Source of the DNA: Hippophae tibetana | Lineage: Eukaryota; Streptophyta; Magnoliopsida; Rosales; Elaeagnaceae | Direction: 5' to 3' | DNA length: 64,000 nt | Assembly (NCBI GenBank): GCA_037013495.1 | Contig: CM072806.1 | Location: 24,700,001 to 24,764,000, forward strand | In this document: positions 1 through 13,600 of the stretch, piece after piece | Numbering within the stretch: position 1 is the first letter of the stretch | How the letters are laid out: every line of letters begins with the position of its first letter | Made by a program: the position numbers and the translations under genes | Notes under the pieces: model-generated | What the model saw: only the letters and a program-made list of their open reading frames with translations | Databases searched by the model: none | Told to the model about the DNA's origin: nothing

Positions 1-718
1 TGAAACAAATATAAAAAAATATTACTTGTAATTTTTTTTAAATTCGATATTTTATTAAATGATTATCGTAAAAAACAAAAAAGAAATGTACATATCTACT
101 ATTTTATTTCAACTATTAACATCATTACTCCATTTTCTTGTGGGATTGATACAGGTTAGTCCCTACGTTTATAGCAACATTAATGGGCTATGTACATGTT
201 ATTAGCATATTTGTTATCTAATATTATGATTTTGTGAATTTATATATTTAATTATAAAATTAAATCATATAATATAATATAGAATAATATAATAATAAAG
301 AAATTTAGTAGTAAGTTTAAATCGTATTAGATATTTAATTTAATCTGTTTAAATTTTTAATTATAAAATCATATGTTTGACTTTTTTATTCATCTTAAAT
401 TAAATTTAATATTTTTTTATTTTTAAATGTAATAAAAATATAAAAATAAATTAAATATTAATTTAAATATATTTTATAATAAAAAATTATTTTATAATTA
501 ATGAAACTTGTTATTAAACACTATACTAATTATCATTAAATATTATAAATATTAATTATAATACAATTAAATATAATTTAATCTCCTACCTCAACTTTTA
601 TGAAGCAAAAAGAGAAAAAAAAAATGAAATGAAGTATAGATCACAGCTTTGGTACGAGTTGTAAAATGACACGTAGTGGAGTATTTTTTTATACTCAAGA
701 TGCTAAACTTGGAAAAAC

Positions 719-1102
719 GTTACATAATATATCATTAATCTTTAAATTTTAATTAAATCTATATATAAATATTTAAATTTTAAAAGCTTACAATTTGATC
801 CATAAATTTATAAAACTTTACACGTAAGCATCTAACTTTTAAATCCTACCATTTAATTCTCAAATTTTTAAAATTTTACACATAAATCTTATCTTAGTTA
901 CTAAAATACATACTTGTGAATTAAAAATTGTAGATATATGTATGAAGTTTTAAAAATTATGGGATAAAATTATATGATTAGCAAGTTTAATGACTTATAT
1001 TTAAATTTTTAAAAGTTTTAGTCATAAATAATATGTTTAAAAAGTTTAAAAAATTATGTAGATATTTAATTAAAATTTGAACATCAATAATATAGTTTAA
1101 AC
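719..1102. mobile_element. MITE-like inverted repeat, about 380 bp
   Basis: The two ends are imperfect reverse complements over at least 40 bp. The left arm reads through aaattttaattaaat near 745-760 and the right arm carries its complement near 1063-1077, and the similarity runs on to both ends. The interior contains short repeated aaattttaaaa-type blocks and no coding potential. Size, AT content and terminal inverted repeats fit a non-autonomous DNA transposon. I could not fix a target duplication, so the edges are good to about 5 bp and the superfamily is open. Confidence 0.5.
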
Positions 1103-1489
1103 TTTTTATTATTATTTAGAAACATGAAAAAATAAAAAATAAATTGATTTTATGTTTCTCAAATATAATAACTTTCGCAATTAAATTTAACATTCTATTG
1201 TAACCAACACTTCTTTTCTCAAAAATTAAGACTATTTTATCATTTTTAAAAAAATTAAAACTATTTTCTATGGTCATTAATAAATAAATAAAATCAAATG
1301 AATTTCTATTTTCTTAAAAAAAATAAATGAATGGATGGATGGATAAAAAAAATAAAATAAAAAACTGATTTTAAAACACATTAAAACAAAAAATCATTAC
1401 AAAACAAGTTTAACATAGTCGTTTTAAATTTATACACATTATTTATGTAACTTTTTAAATAAGTTTTATTAAACTATAATTCAAAAATA

Positions 1490-1935
1490 TGATTAATTAA
1501 GTAAAAATTTTAAAAATTAAGATTTTTTTAAAGAATAAAACAAAAGTTATATATTTTATTAATAAAAATATTTATAAAAAAAAGTTTCAATCCCTCTCCT
1601 CTTTCTCTCTTTCTCTTTCTCTTTTTCTGTCTCTCTTCCTTCGTTATTATTTTATTAATAAAAAGATCTAGAAAGGAAAAGTAAATAGGAAAAAAAAATA
1701 AGTGAAAAGGAAAGATAGACAGAATATAGAGAGAAAAAAAGAAGTAAAGAAGAAAAGAGGTAAATAGGAAAAAAAATAAGTGAAAAGGAAAGATAGACAG
1801 AATATAGAGAGAAAAAAAAAGTAAAGAAGAAAAGAGGAAAGAAAAAGAAGAAAAAATTAAGTATATTTTTTATAATATTATTTTATTAATAAAATATATA
1901 ATTTTTATTTAATTTTTAAAAAAAAATAAGTAATT
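1490..1935. repeat. Palindromic element with pyrimidine and purine arms and a 79-bp tandem duplication
   Basis: Both ends carry an AT block with ttttattaataaaa (about 1556 and 1880) in inverted order. Inside, a CT-only tract (about 1592-1642) faces an almost purely purine tract (1670-1858) on the same strand, so the strand could fold into a long hairpin. The purine side contains a direct duplication of about 79 bp (1681-1759 and 1760-1837). It looks like a MITE or foldback relic. The asymmetric purine tract could also favour triplex or R-loop structure, which is inference. Confidence 0.45.
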
Positions 1936-2375
1936 AAAATATATGAATCATTAGTACCGGAATGACCCAATGTCCCACGTTCAAGTCAGTAGTAACAGAA
2001 AAATCGTGTTATATTTGAACCCATAATGCGATAAATGACAACACAAGGATTATCAAAACGTAAAGATAATACAAAAAAACACAGCAGTTTTTATTATAGA
2101 ATCACTGGTAAAACAAAAAAAAAAACTAACATTCATTTCAACTAAGTCCTTCCATCCCTCAAAAAAGCAACAAAAAATGAACAGAAACTACTAAACAACA
2201 CTACTGTCCTAATTGCAACATAACATAAGCTAGCTAGGATATTTCTCTACCAACATATAATAGAACACAACAACAGTACTAGAACTGAACAACATTAAGA
2301 CTAGAACAGAAGGATCAAAGGACTACCTATAGGATCAAAAACCCTTTCAATATGCCTCAGACTTTTACATGTCTA

Positions 2376-5309
2376 TTATATATATTGTATTTTTCTTTTC
2401 TCAAGCCAATCAAGTATCTTTCTACCATACAGGTTACTGCGCATCATTTGCGAGTGTGTTCGAACCAGATGTATTAGAGCCTTCTGGATGATACCCTGCA
2501 ACAGGTATAATTATGTTAAAACCAAAACAATTAATCAAATGGATCAAAAGTTTGAGGGTTGAGATACAAACAAACAAAAATATAAACTTTTACTGTATTT
2601 GTCAATTTCTTTGTAGTGCAACAACATATGCACTTTCTCAGTGCTTTTAGTGGCATGGATTCAAGCCCAATCATAACAAGTGTATATTTTCATGTGTAGA
2701 AACTTCAATTTTAACAGTACTTGATAGGATATTCATACAAGTCAAGTAACAGTAATTATCTTCCTCAAGAAAAAAAGAGTTATATCTATATCTATCTATA
2801 TATATGATTAGTCTACATGGTCACACAGAAACACAGAAGCTGCAGTTTGTGATCAATAGTACATGGGGAATTCACTTTCTGAATCAAAACCAAAAGTTAC
2901 CAACACAAATAAGTATTATAAAGATGCATGAAAATAATTTGAAGCATTCATGCTAACTAGACGTGTATAGGTAAATGAATATTGAGTAACAGATCAACTC
3001 TTATTGAATAAGATAGATTATAGATTAAGGGTTTGTTTGCTTATAATTTTATTAAAAGTATTTTAAGATAGAAAGGTTTTTTTTTAAAAAAAAAAACTTT
3101 TATAAAATGTGTTTTATGAGCCTTGAAAGCGGTTCAAACAAACTTTTTCATGTTTGGTCCCCAAATCTCTTTTTTTTTTTTCTTTTTTTTGTTGTTGTTG
3201 TTGCTGTTGTTGTTAGAATTGCTTTTACAAGACCCCATAAGCAAAAAAAGAAAAAGTTGGATAATAAAATATATAAGCGGTAAGATGAAAATTGACCTTA
3301 GAAACTGAAAGTGCCGACTGAATAACATAGTTTCCATAAGGATCCAGAAGAAGATTTGAAAGTTCTGGACTTCGAAGCAACTCCTTGATTATCTTTGTAG
3401 AGTGCTCTTCTCCTGACTTCAAGCTCCTCTCCACAACATTACTTCCATACTTATTACAAGACAGAGATATGTAGTTTCCAGTAAGCTGTCTCAGTATATT
3501 TGCATTCATTTGTGGCATCCCCAATTCCAGTAAATGTTGCAGCACATAGTTGCTACAGCATGATAAGAAAATTGAATATTGATTGTAATTTGAATTAGTA
3601 AAGGATATTAAGATTCAATGAAGAGACCCACCCATAACGATGCTCGGCTAATGGTAATGCATTTGCTATTATCTGACCAACCAGATACTCCCTAAGTTCT
3701 CCATGAGAGTAATCAACACATTGCTGCAGCACACAACAACCACTTTTATCCGTTGCAATGCTGAAACAGTTGTTGGCCACCTCGCCCAGAAGAAACTGTT
3801 AATGATACAAATTTGTTCACAAAATTTCAAAAACTGTCTCCTTCAGTGAGCATTATATTTAGGGATATTATATAATTTCCATCTATTCTATGTAAAAAAA
3901 AGTATGCACGTAACAAGATTCATGCCACAAACATTATCACAACCTCTTTTCGAAAACATAGCACCATGAAGCATCAAAACAACATGACACACCTCCATTA
4001 ATTTCATCCACTATCAATGAATAAACTAATAAGCAAACTATAGATGTCAAACCAAAAGAAATAATAAGGATCTATGCTAAATATATAAGTGGCCGTTAAC
4101 CACATCTCGACACCTCATTTGTGATACAACAAAATTTGTTATACAAATCAGTTTATGAAATAATGCATTCCATTATTATTTATCACAATTATTTATTATT
4201 TGAAAATAGAATGCTAAGAAAATAAAAATTTAATTACAAGCATAATAAGTCCTTCAAATCAACTTTAGACAAGAAAAACAAAAAGGACCTCTTAAATTGG
4301 AGTAAAGAATTACCTCGTTGGCTTTAACAGGAAAACGTTTCAAGCAATGTTGAATTACATGATGACCATTGGGGCTTTTAGTCAGTGCAATAACTCCAGA
4401 CCTTAGAGCCTTCAAAACCATAGAAACCTGAACTTCACTAGTGAGATGCTCCAGCAATTTTTGTACAGCGCGAGTTCTACAAAAATAATATATTCTAAAA
4501 ATTTAAGAAAATACTTTTAAAAAAATAATAAAAATAGATTAAAGAACTGTTCATACATACCCATGAGTGTTGAGACAAATATTAACGAGTTTAAGTTCCG
4601 GAATGATCAGAGCAATAATAATATCACTCCTCTGCTTTTCACTACAGAGCTCAATTATCTTCTGAACAACATAATTTCCAAAACAGTGAATCATCAAGTC
4701 ATCAACCCGATCAATTATCTCATGGAATATAAAATCAATTTCGTTCCTTTTCAGATTTTCCATTATCTTCTGTAAAAATCTGCAACCGTATTGATCCTTA
4801 GCCAAAATCACGATCCTTCCAAGCAAATGATCCAGAGACAAGTTCGGTAGTGGCTCTTTCCTATTATTGTTCATCTGATTATTCATGACAGCTAAAGAAC
4901 TCCCCATATAATCAGAAGAAAAAGACGACAGACCGTTTAAATTCAAAAAAGGACTACTTTGATTTTCCTCATAAGATCTTCCTCTCTGAAATCGTCCAGA
5001 ACCCATCAAAGAAACATCATAAAGATTCAAATTTTCTTCTCTGATATCATTATTTAGACATGGAAGTGGTGAAAAAATTTCTCTTCCATTCACAATGTGG
5101 ATTTCATTCCTATGATTACCAACACCACCGCTGTTACAAACAAACGGCATTCGTTCATTCCGTGAGCCAATATTCAAACCAGAGAGAGCACTTTCTAGAG
5201 TTTGGTCATACTGATTTTCAGAGGTCAAAAGTTGATCAAACATTGTGTAGTTTTCTGAGTTTGACAATGAACAATAAAAGTTGTCAAAACCAGCCATCAT
5301 TAGTACCAA
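2376..5309 (-). CDS. Pumilio/PUF-family RNA-binding protein, five exons, 483 aa
   Basis: Exons on the minus strand are 5309-4561, 4476-4314, 3795-3632, 3552-3297 and 2495-2376. Every junction is GT-AG and phase-consistent, and the frame ends in TAA. The protein has a ~155-residue polar N-terminal region without a known domain, then eight PUF repeats to the C-terminus. Repeat cores are GCRFLQ (175-180), GNYVVQ (211-216), GTRAVQ (250-255), GHHVIQ (287-292), GCCVLQ (323-328), GNYVLQ (359-364), GSNVVE (395-400) and GNYVIQ (432-437). The order of base-contact residues (N-Y-Q in repeats 2, 6 and 8, N-H-Q in 4, S-N-E in 7) is that of classical Pumilio proteins, so binding to UGUA-type sites in mRNA 3'UTRs is expected from family knowledge. 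Length and short N-terminus resemble the Arabidopsis APUM9-12 group. Start: Met at 5309 gives MVLMMAGF; the Met codons 9 or 12 bp further in are equally possible. Likely cytoplasmic; splicing is inferred, not observed. Confidence 0.9.
3168..3213. repeat. Poly-T plus GTT microsatellite in the last PUF intron
   Basis: A T-run with one interrupting C is followed by about eight gtt/gct triplets. It sits in the intron between PUF exons 4 and 5 (2496-3296). Short minus-strand reading frames across it are artefacts of the triplet run. Confidence 0.7.
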
Positions 5310-8237
5310 AACACGAAAAGAAGCCGAAGAGGTTTTCTTTCCTTTTATTTTATTTGCTTTTGGGGTAAGATTGAGAATGATGATAACTGGGTATGTTTAT
5401 AAAATATATATTGGGTTTTGAAGATAGTTTGATATGTTAGAATTCTAAGGATTGTAGGAATTTGTTTTTAATGAATTATCTTATTTTGACGATATTTTTT
5501 AGCAGACTAAGAGTCATAGATGAGTGATGAGACTCAAAGAGAGAGATAGGCGACTCAGTATTTGCAAAATTTGCATGCAATTTATAGAAAGGTTTTCATG
5601 GGTTTTGTTTAGAAAGGTGTAAGTGGATTATTTACATGTATAAGCGGGCATATGTTTGTGTTAAAAAATATTATTTAACATTTTTATTTTATTGTCATGT
5701 ATATTTTTATATATTTTTATCATAGTAAAAAATATTATAATAAAATCTTTATTCTAAATATATCTTTATACTTATAAAAAAAAATTATTTATCAGAAAAA
5801 TATTTTATTTTTATGATACATATTTAATGAGAAACAACTATTTGTTATTAATAATATAATTAATAATAAATAATAAATTAATATATTTATTAAAATATAC
5901 AAATATTACTAATATGAATAAATTTTTAATATAATAATATATATATATGATCATAATCGATCATTTTTAATACAAATGATTTAAATAAATATATTTATTA
6001 TATAATTTCGAAATCTTGAATTTTGTTGTTCTATTTTAGCTCGGTGGACCCTTGTTGTTAAAAAATATTATTTAACCTTCTATTTTATTATATATATATA
6101 TATTAGTTTTTGATTTTTTTTATAAAATTAACCTTTCATATATTTTTATTCTAATAATATCAATATCATTACTCTAAATATATCATTATATTTATAAAAA
6201 ATCAAATTATTTATGAAAAATATATTTTACTTTTACTAAACATATTTAATGACAAATAACTATGTGTTATTCATAGTATAATTAATAATAAAATAACAAA
6301 TTAATATATTTATTAAAATATATATACAATTACTACTAATACGTTGTTGTAATATAATAATAATATATATAATCATAATTAATATATAAACATATATATA
6401 TAAAACGGCATCCATTGAAATATCTGTCCAGTTTACACAAAAAAGCATTGTCCTTCGTAATAGACTCTGATGATACACTAAGAGAGTCGGTTAGGTAGTA
6501 CACAACGAGGATTCTCCGTCTGACATCTAGGAAAACTTCTTTCTGTTGTGCTTGCCATTACTGTCAAATAGGGTTTTCGAATAGAATAAATAGGTTTTTT
6601 TTCGCCTCAAACCATTTCTGATGATTGGGTTTTTCCTGAGTCAGTGAGAAAGCTCTGCTTTACATACAAATATCTTTATTAGATGAACTTAACTTTTATT
6701 TTCAAGTTTTGATATTCTCAGTGTTAAAAAATAATTCATATTTACTTTTCAAGAGTAGTGTGACTTTCAAATGTGATGAGATAATGGAAATGGTATAGCA
6801 CTTATTATTAATGAATCAATTATCTGTGATATATTGATTGTTGTATGACAGTATGTATCAACTTTTAATAAAAAATATTATTCATAAATTTTTGACCGAA
6901 TATTAAATATATAATTTTGTATTCGAATTTATATTTAATTAAATCAATAAACTATGTGAAACATAATAATATTCATATTAAAATATTGGGAGCAAATGAT
7001 CAATAAATTATGTGACACACAATATTGATATTAACTTAAAAATTAAGCATTATAATTTTGGGAGCAAATAATACAAAAATTAATTTAATTTATTTAATTT
7101 ATTTAATATTTTAATTTTATTTTTATATATAAATCTTACTATGCCTTGAACGTTATGGTTTTGCATATATTGAATGTCAATTGGTTTTAGCTCTCGTGAC
7201 TTCCCAAGCAATCCAATTATGAGTTATGGAATATTATTGTTAAAACTGAAAGTTATATACATAGTAGTATATACATATACTCTTTTTTAAACTAAAGATT
7301 TTACCCGTTTTTATCATTTATGAAAATTTATGTTCTTTTTTCTTTTATTTATTTATTCTTTGTTCCTTTATTTTGAGATTATATCAATATCTTAAGACTT
7401 ATATACTATTTTTTTTTATAAAATATCTTTTTTTATATCTACTATACACGCATTTGTTCTGTTTTACAACTAAATGTATAGTTCTACAACTCAATACATG
7501 AATTAAAAACTTACTATATGCATCCAAATTTAAAAATATATATTAAATATGTATTATGTTGTAAAATATGCCTAATTTAATTTAAGAAAAGAGTAATGTA
7601 TATGACAATTTAGATTATTATACTGTTTCACAACTTAAGTGTAAGTTATACATCTCAATATATGAATTAGAAACTTAATATATTTTATTAGACATAAAGA
7701 ATCTTGACCTACATAATTATCAACTCTAAATTTCTCAAAAAATTTAATACTTCTTATGCTTTTATACAATAATATTTGAGTTATCAAGTTTAGTTATTAC
7801 TACTAGATTATGAAAATGAAAAACTTTTTTGATTAACTTGGACCTTTTGGAATTCAATTGTTGAGATCACAAACAATTATCGACGTTGAATTTTTAACAT
7901 TGAAATTCACTAAATATAGAAAATAATTATACAGTCCTATGCAATATTACTAGATAACTCTAGTAAATGTGGCCATGCAATTGTTATAGTGTTGATGGCT
8001 AATCGCGAACACATCACTTATCCATCTATGATATATCTTGTTCCTCAAGGTCTACCATCATGTGTCGAAAAGTTGATCATGTGAGCAACTTTTCTATGGA
8101 TTTGGAATTTAAAAATTTGAACTAATCTTGGTAAAATTCATTTTAATTATACCCAACTAAAAAATGTAGCTTAAATAAAATTGTATCGAAGCGATGTCAT
8201 TATTCTAAAAGAAATATTTGAAAGAGTCTCCAACGTA
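5310..8237. other. Intergenic region upstream of the PUF gene
   Basis: This should contain the promoter and 5'UTR of the PUF gene near 5310-5600, but no core element stands out enough to place. The rest is AT-rich with a diverged direct repeat (listed separately) and no supportable gene. Confidence 0.5.
5660..6390. repeat. Diverged tandem direct repeat, two ~330-bp copies about 395 bp apart
   Basis: Copy one runs from about 5662 and copy two from about 6057. Both begin aaaaaatattatttaac and share in the same order a run near attctaaatatatc, a catatttaatga block and a ttaatatatttattaaaata block. The copies differ by many substitutions and small gaps, so the duplication is old. No coding potential is seen. 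Confidence 0.5.
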
Positions 8238-8242
8238 TTTTC

Positions 8243-8483
8243 TGAAGAAATAAATATTTGAAGGAACAATCAAACTGAAGAAATAAATGGTTTTTCGATA
8301 TATTTTCTTGATTTATATAGGGTATGTACATTGTTTATATAGAAAAATATTAATTACTATTTAAACAATCATAATGTTTGAATTATATGGTTTTACAGCT
8401 GCTTCTTTATCAAGAAACATCTTTGGTAGGCGACGGTGCAGTATTTGTTAAATGAGTTGGTGCAGTGTTTGTTGAATTCAACA
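8243..8483 (-). repeat. 3' LTR of the copia element
   Basis: It begins tgaagaaataaatattt and ends gaattcaaca on the plus strand, so its ends are TG and CA. The polypurine tract lies directly beside it at about 8484-8496. It aligns to 13347-13595 over its length with many differences. Confidence 0.82.
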
Positions 8484-11400
8484 CTCCCCCTCAAGTTGAT
8501 GCATAGATATCTTTCATGCCCAACTTGACTGAAACTTCTGTGAATACTCGATATGAGACTATGTTAGTGAGAATGTAAGCCAATTGATCTTCTGACTTAA
8601 TTTTTGATAATTTCAATGAATTTTTTTCTAACTTTTCCTTAATAAAGAATATGTCAACTTCAACATGTTTTGTATGATCGTGTTGAACTGCATTATGAGC
8701 AATATCACATACTACTTTATTATCACAAAATAACTTAATTGATTCTTTAACAAGATATCCCAAATCTTTTAAGAGAGATTGTAACCACAAGACCTCACAA
8801 AGCCCAAGTGTCATACCTCTGTATTCAGCCTTTACGCTTGAACGGGCAACAATATGTTGTTTCTTACTTCTCTATGTTAAAAGGTTTCCCTCTACAAAAG
8901 TGAAGTAGCCTGATGTAGATCGTCTATCAATTATTGATCTAGCCTAATCAGCATCAATATATACTTTTATTCTTTGGAACTTTGAGTTTTTAGTGAATAA
9001 TACTCCTTTTCCAAGAGCAGACTTTAAATACCTCAAAATTCGAATAACTGCATTTATATGTTGTTCTCCAGGATTATGCATAAATTGGCTGACAATACTT
9101 AAAGCATAGGCAAGATATGATCTTGTGTGTGCCAAATAGATCAACCTTCCAACAAGCCTTTGGTATCTTTCTTTATTTGCTGGAACTTGATCAACCTTGA
9201 TACATAACTTTAATCCTTCCTCTACTGGTGTATTAGCTAGTTGACATGTCGACATACCATTTTCTTTTAATAAATCTAAGGCATACTTTCTTTGAGATAA
9301 GAAGATTCCTTCTTTCGATCGAGAAACCTCAATCCCAAGAAAATATTTTAAGGAACCAAGGTCTTTCATTTCAAATTCTTTGGACAAATAACTTTGTAGA
9401 GCTTTCCTTTCCTCAAGATCATTTCATGTTACTATCATATCATCAACATATACAATAAGTGCAATGATCTTACCATACATTTTTTTTAGAAATAAAGTAT
9501 GGTCTTAATTGCTTTGCTTGTAGCCAAATGTTTTCATAGACTTTGTGAACCTGTCAAACTATGCTCTTGGGGATTATTTTAATCCATACAATGATTTTTT
9601 TAATCTACACACCTTTTCATCATGGATTTTGGATTTCTTGATTTCTAGTGATAGATCCATGTAGACTTCTTCAATTAAATCTCCATGTAGAAAGACATTT
9701 TTTACATCAAACTGATATAATGGCCAATCTAAATTTGCAGCTAGAGATACCAAGACTCAAACAATGTTAATTTTGGCTACAGGCACAAATGTTTTTTGTA
9801 TATTCAATCTCATATGCCTAAGTGTATCCTTTTTTCCATCAATCTTGCTTTATAACGTTTAATCATACCATCTGCTTGATACTTTACTAAAAAAATCCAT
9901 CAACATCCAACAATTTTCTTTATTGGTGGACGATTGACAAGTTCCCAAGTTCCATTTATTTCTAAGGATCTTAGTTCCTCATTCATAGCATCTTTCCATT
10001 TTTGGTCAGCTAAAGCTTCCTACACATTATTAAGAATAGATACAGTAGATAATTGATTCACAAATGACATGTTTGATTTTGACAAATGATGTTTAGACAT
10101 ATAGTTAATCATGGGATATTTGACTTTACTAGAAATCTCAGGTTCAGACATGGCTTTAGGAATACCTCTGTTAGGACATGGTGGAAGTATTTTTCTAGTC
10201 GGTTCAATAGTTGGAACATCCTCTGCAAATGATTGGTTAGGTATATCAGCAACTTATGAAGTAGGAAACTCATACTCACTTAGTGGTAGTAATGAACTCG
10301 CTTGATTATCTTGAAGTTGACGAGGACTTGATTTCATTTCCCTTGAGTCCTTTTCATATTGGGAGTTATTACCATCTGAATTCAGGTTATTTGTATTTTC
10401 CTCACATATAATTTGTCTTTCTTCATAAGGAAACAATTTATATGTAAGGGTCTAAATTTTAGCATGGTTTTACTCCCCCTGAAATTCATGTGTATAAGAG
10501 AAATACATTGTATCTTTATGAAAAATAACATCCATGGTGGTAATCATTTGTTTTGTAGGAGGAGGATAACAATGATACCTTTTTTGTTATGTGGCATTTC
10601 CCATAAAAACACAACATATTGCTCGTGGATCTAACTTGCTACGTTGTTGTTTATGTAGGTGTACAAATGTCACACACCCAAGGACATGAGGAGGTAAATT
10701 GGGAACACTTGGTGCAACAATTGCTTCAGTGATGGCTTGTAGTGGTGTTTGGAAGTTAATGGAACTAGAAGGTACTCGATTAATCAAATATGCAGCAGAA
10801 GTAAGTGCTTCTCCCCAATAAGATAATGACATATGAGCTTCGATCAATGAGGCACGGACAACTTCCAACAAGTGTTGATTTTTTCTTTCTGCAACTCCAT
10901 TTTGTTGAGGTGTATCAATACAAGTAGTTTGATGAATAATCCCTTCTGATTTAAGATATTCTTAAAGCTTAGAACTCTTATATTCTCCTCCATTATCACT
11001 ACGTAGAACCTGAATCTGTGTTTTATACTGAGTACGAACCATTTTATGAAATTTTCTAAATAATAAGTTTACCTCACTTTTAGATTTCATTAAACAGACC
11101 CAAGTTATTCTACTAAAATCATCAATAAATATAACAAACCAACGTGATTCTCCCAAAGTAGAGACTTTGGAAGAACCCTATACATCAAAATGTACAACCA
11201 TAAATGGAAATGATCTTTTATTTAAGGTTACAGGGAAAGAAGAACGATGATTTTTTTCTAGTTCATAGACATCACACTTTAAAGTAAAAAGATCTAAGTT
11301 CATAAATAAACTTGGAAATAATTTCTTTAAATATGCAAAAGAAGCATGACCCAATCTCCTATGCCATAGCCATATATTTGATTCATCATTTTTAGATCCA

Positions 11401-13346
11401 GTTGCTACCATTGCATGATTTTTTGAATCCAAGTCCAAATAATATAAGTTTCCTTGCCTAACACCATAACCAATCGTTTGCTTTGTTTGGATGTCCTTGA
11501 ACACACAAAAGTCAGGCCAAAAAATAACAAAACAAGATAAAGTAGTGGTTATTTGAGAAATAGATATAAGGTTATACTCTAAAGAGTGAATAACTAGTAT
11601 TGAATCTAAATTCAAAGTACTAGTGAGAGACAAAGATCTTTCTCTAATAATTGGGGTTATGTTACCATTGGTAGTGCAAACAGTTTTATGTGAAGATGGT
11701 TTTATGATTTGTCTAGAATCAAATGTCATATGATCAGTTGCACCTGAATCAATTATCTATGTATTATTAAAAACAGGAGAAAAAGCTTTAAGCATTTTAC
11801 TAACATTTGTTGAGGAGCTTGCAACATGATCCTTTGTTGTTTCAGTAATGACAGCAGTAGACATTTGTCTTAGATTTTTCTTCCGAGTCACAGTTGTGAT
11901 CCCACCAGTCAAGATATCCCACAAGTTCAAAACATCGTTCTTTTGTATTATCCTTTTGATGACAATGGGTACATTTAAATGATGATTTATCAACCACCCT
12001 TCGTTCTTGTTGATTTGAAAAAGAACGATTTTGGGATATCATGGTGGAAGCGTCAACATCTTCATATTTTTCCTTCAATGAGATTCGACATACTACCTCT
12101 CATCGAATCAAGGAATAACAACCTTCTAAATCTGGGATGGTTTCTTTTCACAAAATTTCTCCACGAACCTACTCAAATTCATCATCCAATCTAGCAATAA
12201 AAATATGTACCCTTAGTTTATCAACAGACTCCTGATACGATATTAGATCATAAGGGTCTTTCATGACCACCTTATCATGATGGTTTAGCTCTTGAAAAAA
12301 TTTAGTCAACTCTCTATAATACTCTGAAAGTGATTTTCCATTTTGTTTGGAAGTAAAGGCTTTTTGGTTTAAGACAAATACCTGGACTCATTGACATAAG
12401 TAGTCATCTCTTCACTTTTTTATTTTTTGCATACCACTTGTTATAATTTTCTGATGTTTTTTCTGGTTGCAATTTTTTGTCATGAATATAAGATAGTTTT
12501 TTTTTCTCTACAATATGCATTTCTATTATTTGAGACTAAACATCATAATTAGTCCCAGTAAGAATAATTTCAACATTAAAAACACCTTCAGAATAGACAG
12601 ATTTTACAATAACTGGAGTTGATTTCTCCACAGGTAATGAAATTGTGCCCTTTGTCATGATGTTATGGTAAAAAACTAGAAAATTGTGTAATAATTTCAG
12701 AACTGGAAAGAAAAAGGCAAGAACCAGTATAAAGAATATTTAATCGATGGTTTTTTTAAGAAGAAATGGACCAAAACGGATAAAAAACACAAAACCAGGT
12801 AAAACAATTGGTTTACAAACCTTGAAAACTGGACAAAACCGGTTTTAAAAAGATAGAACCGAAAAAAAAAAGGTTCGACCCTTTAAAATGGACCAAATTG
12901 GTCAAATTTGGAAAAATTGCGAAAAAATCGGGTTCCGATTGAACCGCTAGTTGAACCAAGCCTACCCGTATGCCCATGTCAGCGAGCCCGAGCCGAGCAG
13001 AGCCAACCCATACGACCACGTTAGCGTCTTCAACCTCCAGATGGCGTGTGACGGCGCGTGGATGTGAATGGAAGTGCGTGAAATGTTTTTCTTTCCTTTG
13101 GCGGTGCGTGCTAACTATTTATGCTACCCTATTTTTATCAAAATGCTCAGAATTATGATTGAAGTAATCTGGTAAAATTAGGTGGGATAAATACTGTTTC
13201 AAAAATGATGTTTTTAATTAATATTTGTATGAGTGTTTGAATGAGATTTTTTTTTTTGAGAATTTTTTTTTTCAGAGAAAGAAAACTAAGTTTGAGAGAA
13301 CAAAGACTTCAAATTTATATAGAGCAACGACTTGACTATGATACCA

Positions 13347-13595
13347 TTAAAAAATAAATATTTAAAGAAACAATGAAATTAAAGAAATAAATGGTTTCTC
13401 CTATGTATTTTCTTGATTTGTATAGAATATGTATATTGTTTATATAGATAAATATTAATTATTATTTTAATAACTATAATGTTTAAATCATATAGTTTAA
13501 ATATGTTTATTTATTTATGAAGTAAAATTATTTAGTAGGTGTGGTGTATATTCATAACCGACAATGCATTATTTGTTTCAGAGTTGAATTCAACA
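13347..13595 (-). repeat. 5' LTR of the copia element
   Basis: It shares with the 3' LTR the block cttgatttrtatag, the tattgtttatatag block and the terminal gttgaattcaaca. A tRNA-iMet-type primer site abuts its inner edge (about 13329-13346 on the minus strand). Confidence 0.82.
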
Positions 13596-13600
13596 TTTTC

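Larger units (their letters stand above)
1..2375. other. AT-rich intergenic DNA
   Basis: No coding region can be supported here: stops occur densely in all frames and there is no recognisable domain. The stretch holds two MITE-like inverted repeats, listed separately, and the presumed 3' flank of the PUF gene at its right end. Confidence 0.6.
8238..13600 (-). mobile_element. Ty1/copia LTR retrotransposon (fossil) with 5-bp target duplication TTTTC
   Basis: The element proper is 8243-13595, read on the minus strand, between copies of TTTTC at 8238-8242 and 13596-13600. Parts in element order are: 5' LTR (13347-13595), a methionine-initiator-tRNA-like primer site (about 13329-13346), a gag region with a zinc-knuckle-like segment (about 11800-12650), gag-pre-integrase and integrase (about 10600-11730), reverse transcriptase (about 8950-9990), RNase H (about 8490-8820), a polypurine tract (about 8484-8496) and the 3' LTR (8243-8483). 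The order integrase before reverse transcriptase places it in Ty1/copia. Recognisable segments include WLWHRRLGH before integrase and LGIEVSRSKEGIFLSQRKY in reverse transcriptase. The LTRs are clearly diverged and the reading frame is interrupted many times, so this is an old, broken copy. A GC-richer patch near 12950-13090 lies in its 5' leader. Confidence 0.88.

Noticed and set aside
3123-3337. Short frames rich in Phe/Leu or Asn/Lys near 3170
   Set aside because: They come from the poly-T and GTT microsatellite in a PUF intron.
5060-5368. Plus-strand 102-codon frame
   Set aside because: Antisense shadow of PUF exon 1 and its 5' flank; no domain.
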